A stretch of DNA of 64,000 nucleotides. Origin: Rhinopithecus roxellana (lineage: Eukaryota > Chordata > Mammalia > Primates > Cercopithecidae). Both the position numbers and the translations under genes were made by a program. Under the pieces are notes generated by a model, which was given only the letters and a program-made list of their open reading frames with translations, had not been told where the DNA came from and did no database searches. The DNA is taken from positions 144,705,358-144,769,357 of the forward strand of contig NC_044552.1 in assembly GCF_007565055.1 (NCBI RefSeq). The letters run 5' to 3'. Position 1 is the first letter of the stretch, and each line of letters starts with the position of its first letter. Positions 58,744 to 64,000 of the stretch are shown in pieces.

Positions 58744-61700
58744 CATAGTGATATCAGAGCAGAACTGTAGGAGACTGAGACACACACACACAAAAAAAAA
58801 ACATTTGAAAGATCAACTTATCCAGGAGCTGGTTTTTTGAAAAAAAAATTAATAAAATAGATAGACTGCTAGCAAGACTGATAAAGAAGAGAGAAAACTC
58901 AAATAAACACAATCAGAAATGACAAGAGGGATATCACCATCGACCCCACAAAAATACAACCATCAGAGAATATTATGAACACCTCTATGCACATAAACTA
59001 GAAAATCTAGAAGAAATGGATAAATTCCTGGACACATACACTCTCCCAGGACTGAACCAAGAAAAAAATGAAATGCTGAGCAGCCAAATAACGAGCTCTG
59101 AAATTGAGTCAGTAATAAATAGCTTACGATCCAAAAAAAGCTCAGGACCAGATGGATTCACAGCTGAATTCTACCAGATGTACAAAGAAGAGTTGATATC
59201 ATTCCTAATGAAACTGTTCCACAAAATTGAAGAGGAAGAACTCCTTCCTAACTCACTATATGGGACCAGCATCATCCTGATACCAAAACCTGCCAGAAAC
59301 ACAACAACAATCAAAAAAGTCTTCAGGGCCAATAGCCTTGATGAACATAGATTCAAAAATCCTCAACAAAACGCTGGCACACCAAATCCAGCAGCACATG
59401 AAAAAGCTAATCTACCACAATCAAGTAGGCTTCATCCCTAGGATGCAAGGTTGGTTCAACATCCACAAATCAATAAATGTGATTCATTACATAAACAAAA
59501 CAAGACAAAAAAAACACATGATTATCTCAATCCATGCAGAAAAGGCTTTCAAGAAAATTCAACACCCCTTAGGTTAAAATTTCTCAACAAACTAGATATT
59601 GAAGGAAAATACCTCTAAATACTAAGAACCATCTACAATAAACCCACAGCCAACATCATATTGAATGGGTAAAGCTGGAAGCATTCCCCTTACAACTGGC
59701 ACAAGACAAGGATGCCCTCTCTCACCACTCCTTCAACACAATATCAGAAGTCCTGGCCAGGGCAATCAGGAAAGAGAAAGACATAAAGGGCTACCAAATA
59801 GAAAGAGGGGAAGTAAAACTATATCTGTTTGCAGGTGACAAGATTCTATATCCAGAAAACTTCACAGTCTCAGCCCAAAAGCTCCTTAAGCTAATAAATG
59901 ACTTCAGCAGCATCTCAGGATAAAAAAATCAACGTGCAAAATTCACTAGCATTCCTACACATCAAGAATAGTCAAGAGAAGAGCCAAATCAGGAACACAA
60001 TCCCATTCACAACTGCCACAAAAAAATAAAATACTTATGAATATAGCTAATCAGGGAAGGGAAAGATCTCTACAAGGAGAACTACAAAACACTGCTCAAA
60101 AAAATCAGAGACAACATAAACCTATAGAAAAACATTCCATGCTCGTGGATAGGAGGGATCAACATCATTAAAATGACCATACTGCCCAAAGCAACTTATA
60201 AATGTAATGCTATTCCTATAAAACTACCAATACTATTCTTCACAGAACTAGAAAAAACTATTTTAAAATTTATGTGAAACAAACAAAAAAAGAGCATGAT
60301 AGCCAAGGCAATCCTAAGCAAAAAGAATAAAGCTGGAGGCATCATGATATCTGACTTGAAACTATACTATAGGTCTATAGTAACCAAAACAGCACAGTAC
60401 TGGTACAAAAATATACACGTAGACCAATGGAACAGAACAGAGAACTCAGAAATACGGCTATATGCCTACAACTACGATCTTTGACAAAGCTGACAAAAAT
60501 AAGCAATGGGGAAATGATTCCCTATTCAATAAATGGTGCTGGGTAACTGACTAGCCATATGCAAAACATTGAAACTGGACTTCTTCCTTATACCATATAC
60601 AAAAATACACTCAAAATGGATTAAATACTTAAATGTAAAACCCAAAACTAAAAAAAAAAAAAAAAAAAAAAAAATCCAAAAGACAACTGAGGCAATACCA
60701 TTCTACACATAGGAATGGGCAAAAATTTCATGATGAAGACACCAAAAGCAACTGCAACAAAGGCAAACATTTGATAAATGAGATCTAATTAAGCTAAAGA
60801 GCTTCTGCACAGCAAAAGAAACTATCAACAGAGTAAACATACAGAATGAGAAAAACTGTTGCAAACTATGCATCTGACAAAGGTCTAATATTGAGCATCT
60901 ATAAGGAACTGAAACAAATTTACAAGGAAAAAAAAAACAATAACATAAAAAGTGGGCAAAGGACATGAAAGGACTTTTGAAAGGACTTTTCAAAAGAAGA
61001 CATATATGCAGCCAACAAGCATGTAAAAACAAAAAAAAATCACTGATAATTAGAGAAATACAAATCAAAACCACAATGACATACTCTCTCACACCAGTCA
61101 GAATGGCTATTAGTAAAAACTCAAAATATAATAGATGCTGATGAGGTTGAGGAGAAAAAGGAACACTTTTACACTGTTGGTTGGAGTGTAAATTAGTTCA
61201 TCGACTGAGGAAGACAGTGTGGCAATTCCTCAAAGAACTAAAAACATAAATGCCATTTGACTTAGCAATCCCATTACTGCGTATACACCCAAAGGAATAT
61301 AAACCATTCTGTTATAAAGACACAGGCACATGTGTTCACTGTTCACTGTACGTTCACTGTAGTACTATGCACAATAGCAAAGACATGGAATCAACCTAAA
61401 TGCCCATCAATGATAAGACTGGATTGAAAAAATGTGGTACATATACACCATGGAATACTATGCAGCCATGAAAAAGAACAAGACCTTGTTCTTTGCAGGA
61501 ACAAGGATGGAGGTGGAGGCCATTACCCTGAGCAAACTAATGCAGGAACATAAAACCAAATATCACATGTCTTCACTTATAAGTGGGAGCTAAATGATGA
61601 GAACACATGGATACATACAGGAGACCAACAAATACTGGGGCCTATCAGAAGGTGGAACATGGGAGGAGGGAGAGGATCAGGAAAAATAACTATAAGGTAC

Positions 61701-61812
61701 TAGACTTAATGCCTGGGTGATGAAATAATCTGTGCAACAAGCCCCCATAACACTAGTTTACCTATATAACAAACTGGTACATGTACCCTGAACTGAAATT
61801 AAAAGTTAAATA
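58744..61812 (+). mobile_element. Older primate L1, 5'-truncated, inactive
   Basis: Starts inside ORF2 ('atatcagagcagaactgtag') and runs through reverse transcriptase and C-terminal remnants to a 3' UTR ending 'ggtacatgtaccctgaactg' and A-rich sequence. Pieces such as 59016-59441 (KSSGPDGFTAEFYQ) and 59338-59577 are open in different frames; many indels and stops. The catalytic-box region near 59830 is degraded. An A-run (60651-60674) has expanded inside. More diverged than the L1 at 48.1 kb, so older (L1PB/L1MA grade by eye). Confidence 0.92.
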
Positions 61813-62264
61813 AACATGAAATGTAAATGATAAATAATTAAAAAATGAAATAGACAAGGTGGTGAATATAATAGAAAATCATTGAAAATAACAATACCAA
61901 CTGTAAGTAGAAAGTAACAAATTATAGCAGGACCAATGTTACCATTTTTCACTTTCTAGTGCAACACTAGGCAGAGTCCAAGATTAAAGGCAAGGGATAG
62001 AGAGGGTGTGGACACTGGAATGTCAGAGACTGGGAAACAGAAGAAGTTAAAAGGAGAAAGGAAATTCAAGGTCCTGACACTGCTGAAGTATCTTATGATG
62101 GGCTCCAAACTAGGTAGAGGGGATTAATGGAGTCTGAAAAGAGAAAGGGTTTGATCAACTAAAGATTAGAAGAAGGATGCGAAAATTCAGGAAAAAAAGG
62201 AATAAACATTTAAAAGCTGGAGAATCTGACAGTTGAAAATATCAGAGGATGTGCATTTTCATAT
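61813..62264 (-). other. UTRN: UTRN intron, nothing recognised
   Basis: Purine-rich unique-looking sequence between the L1 and the Alu. Confidence 0.55.
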
Positions 62265-62596
62265 AATCAAGTTGGGGCTGGGCGCAGTGGCTCAGGCCTG
62301 TAATCCTAGCACTTTGGGAGGACGAGGAGGGTGGATCACTTGAGGCCAGGAGTTCGAGACCAGCCCAGTCAATATGGCAAAACCTCGTCTCTACTAAAAA
62401 TACAAAAATTAGCTTGGCATGGTGGCACGTGCCTGTATTCCCAGCTACATGGGAGGCTGAGGCTTGAGCATCACTTGAACCTGGGGGATGGAGGTTGCAG
62501 TGAGCCAAGACTGCACCATTGCACTCTGGCCGAGGTGACAGAGCAAGACTCTGTTTCAAAAATAAATAAGTAAATAAATACATAAAAATCAAGTTG
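62265..62596 (+). mobile_element. AluS-like element with 10-bp target duplication
   Basis: 'aatcaagttg' at 62265-62274 and 62587-62596. Body starts 'gggctgggcgcagtggctca', ends in an (AAAT)n tail. Antisense to utrophin. Confidence 0.92.
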
Positions 62597-62639
62597 AAAT
62601 ACTGTAGATCTAGCATATAAAGTGAATAAAACTTTTTTT

Positions 62640-64000
62640 TCCCCCTAGATGGTGGATTGGAAGCATTGTTAGCATGCCTCTTCCACTTGGAAACACAAAA
62701 TAGTATGTGGAGATTCATACTGTGAACTTATTTCCAAGAAGCAACACAGGAACTTAACAAGGAAAACTGACAGACACCACAGACCGTTTGAAAGAAGCAG
62801 CAGGCTGCAGCATACATCATGAGCCAGGCCAAAAATTGTAAGTCCCCAGAGTGTGAGAAAGGGAGAAACTGCCTACAGGACATACACACCCACTGGGGAA
62901 CCTGGCAATCCAGGTTAGGGAAAAGGCCTTAACCCTACCCAGCTCCGGAGCTGATGTAGTGAGCAATGGGGAGTAGATGAGAAGGAACCACATTGGGATG
63001 TGCTGTGTGTGCACTCCCAGTCTCCAGAGGGATGAAGGGAAGTCATTCCTGATTCTAACTCATAGGGGACCTCGTGGAGGTCAGCCAGTTAACTCAGGCA
63101 GGGGTCACAGGTTGAGAGAAGCTCCCAACTGAGATTCATGATATAAACTTGAGTGGGCACAGGAGCTGGGTGCCCCTGCTTCATGGGCAGATGAGGATGG
63201 GCATGGCCTGAAAACCCTGCAGTTTCCATCTCCACTGGGAAGGCTTATGATCTAAGGCAGTCTTGAGTTTGAGTGCAGACTGGCTGGAACTTTGCTAGCT
63301 GTTGCTGCTAGCGGAATGCTGCAGATGTGAGACCTGCCTTGCCAAATGAAGGTGAGCTAGGTGGGGCTTACTGCTGCTGGCTACTCCTCATTCCTCATTT
63401 GCACTCTTTTGCGTAGCAGAGGCAACTGTGCTCCTCCTTGTAACACTACCCCAGCAGCCAACAAAATGTCCTCCAATCCCCACGAGGGCTGCTGCTTGCG
63501 TCCACCTGTAGAGAGCCTTGCTTGACCCACCTCCCTACTGGTTTTGCCCCTTCACTCCTCCTGGTAGCTTAACACACACACACACACAAAACCCAGAAAC
63601 TTTTTGGAGCTCTACGGTCCCTCCCATTGCTTGGGACACCAGAGTACCTCCCCTGGGTAACATAAGGCAAGCATAAATCCCACCACTACCACCACAGCCA
63701 GTGCTCTTTTCCAAGTGCCACCTCCTAGCTGGAGGCCAACTGACACAGTCCATGATAGCATCTCCAAGGAGAATCACACTGCACCAGGAAGGGGAAAACT
63801 TGTGTGACCTCGGCTGTCACCATCACCTGCATCACCCTGGCTAATCAGGAGGCCCTGAGTCTGCCCACGTGAGCTGTTCATTACTGTTACACATGGCATG
63901 TGAGAAAGCCAACACACTAAGGCTATTGATAACCAAGGACTATCACAGAGTCTACATCACTCCTCTGCAACCCCCCTCAGAGCTGGTGCTGGCACCCACT
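62640..64000 (+). mobile_element. Probable 5' UTR of an older L1 (runs off the edge)
   Basis: From 'tagatggtggattggaagca' the sequence becomes GC-richer, with 'cacttggaaacacaaaatag' and a long non-coding stretch without stops' pattern or repeats of other classes, resembling older L1PB/L1MA 5' UTRs. No ORF1 start is reached before the right edge. The family call is from general resemblance, so moderate. A short (CA)n lies at 63573-63588. Confidence 0.5.

Noticed and set aside
1..64000. CRISPR array, tRNA, rRNA, bacterial operon or phage features
   Set aside because: No spaced identical repeats, cloverleaf-type sequence, rRNA or compact gene clusters were seen; the window is a mammalian gene interior.

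Overview
This is vertebrate, almost certainly primate, nuclear DNA, and most likely from an Old World monkey (macaque, baboon or vervet type). The base composition is AT-rich and there are no bacterial-style genes. Alu, L1, L2, MIR, MLT1/MST LTR and Tigger/MER5 repeats fill much of the window. Three young AluY copies share positions that I know from cercopithecid AluYRa-type elements: GGCTCAAGCC, CCGAGACGGG, CAAAAAACTAGCC and GATCCGGCCA, or their complements. The full-length L1 at 48.1-54.2 kb also has a 5' UTR of the Old World monkey kind.

The only host gene I can establish is utrophin (UTRN), on the minus strand. Four consecutive coding exons were found by translation and by splice sites. 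In transcript order they are A (54456-54612, 157 nt), B (23167-23296, 130 nt), C (4438-4706, 269 nt) and D (544-690, 147 nt). Codon phases join cleanly (2-0, 0-1, 1-0, 0-0) and all boundaries are AG/GT. Together they encode about 234 residues of the last spectrin-like repeats of the rod, just N-terminal to the WW domain that lies beyond the left edge. They correspond to dystrophin exons 57-60. The introns inside the window are about 31.2, 18.5 and 3.7 kb. The right 9.4 kb belongs to the intron upstream of exon A and the left 0.5 kb to the intron after exon D.

Layout. 0-6 kb: exons D and C, with a Tigger fragment, an L1 tail, two young AluYs in opposite orientation on either side of exon C, and a twin-primed L1 inserted only 38-52 nt upstream of the exon C acceptor. 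6-23 kb: Alus, L2, MIR, two kinds of local tandem duplication, an unexplained GC-rich coding-like block at 16.9-17.3 kb, and a minus-strand retro-tail with AATAAA. 23-48 kb: exon B, then a long intron with nested Alus, an L1M interrupted by an MST-type LTR and an Alu, two Tigger elements with TA duplications, several L2s, an MLT1 LTR and MER5A. 48-54 kb: a full-length but dead L1 ending about 220 bp inside the intron after exon A. 54-64 kb: exon A, AT-rich intron, an older 5'-truncated L1, an Alu, and what looks like the 5' UTR of another old L1 running off the right edge.

No new multi-gene system is present. The points worth following are how recent insertions and microsatellites crowd the utrophin splice sites, possible repeat-derived promoters and polyadenylation sites in the gene's sense direction, an inverted AluY pair around exon C, and the few segments that no repeat family I know explains. 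Repeat subfamily names come from memory of consensus sequences and were not computed.
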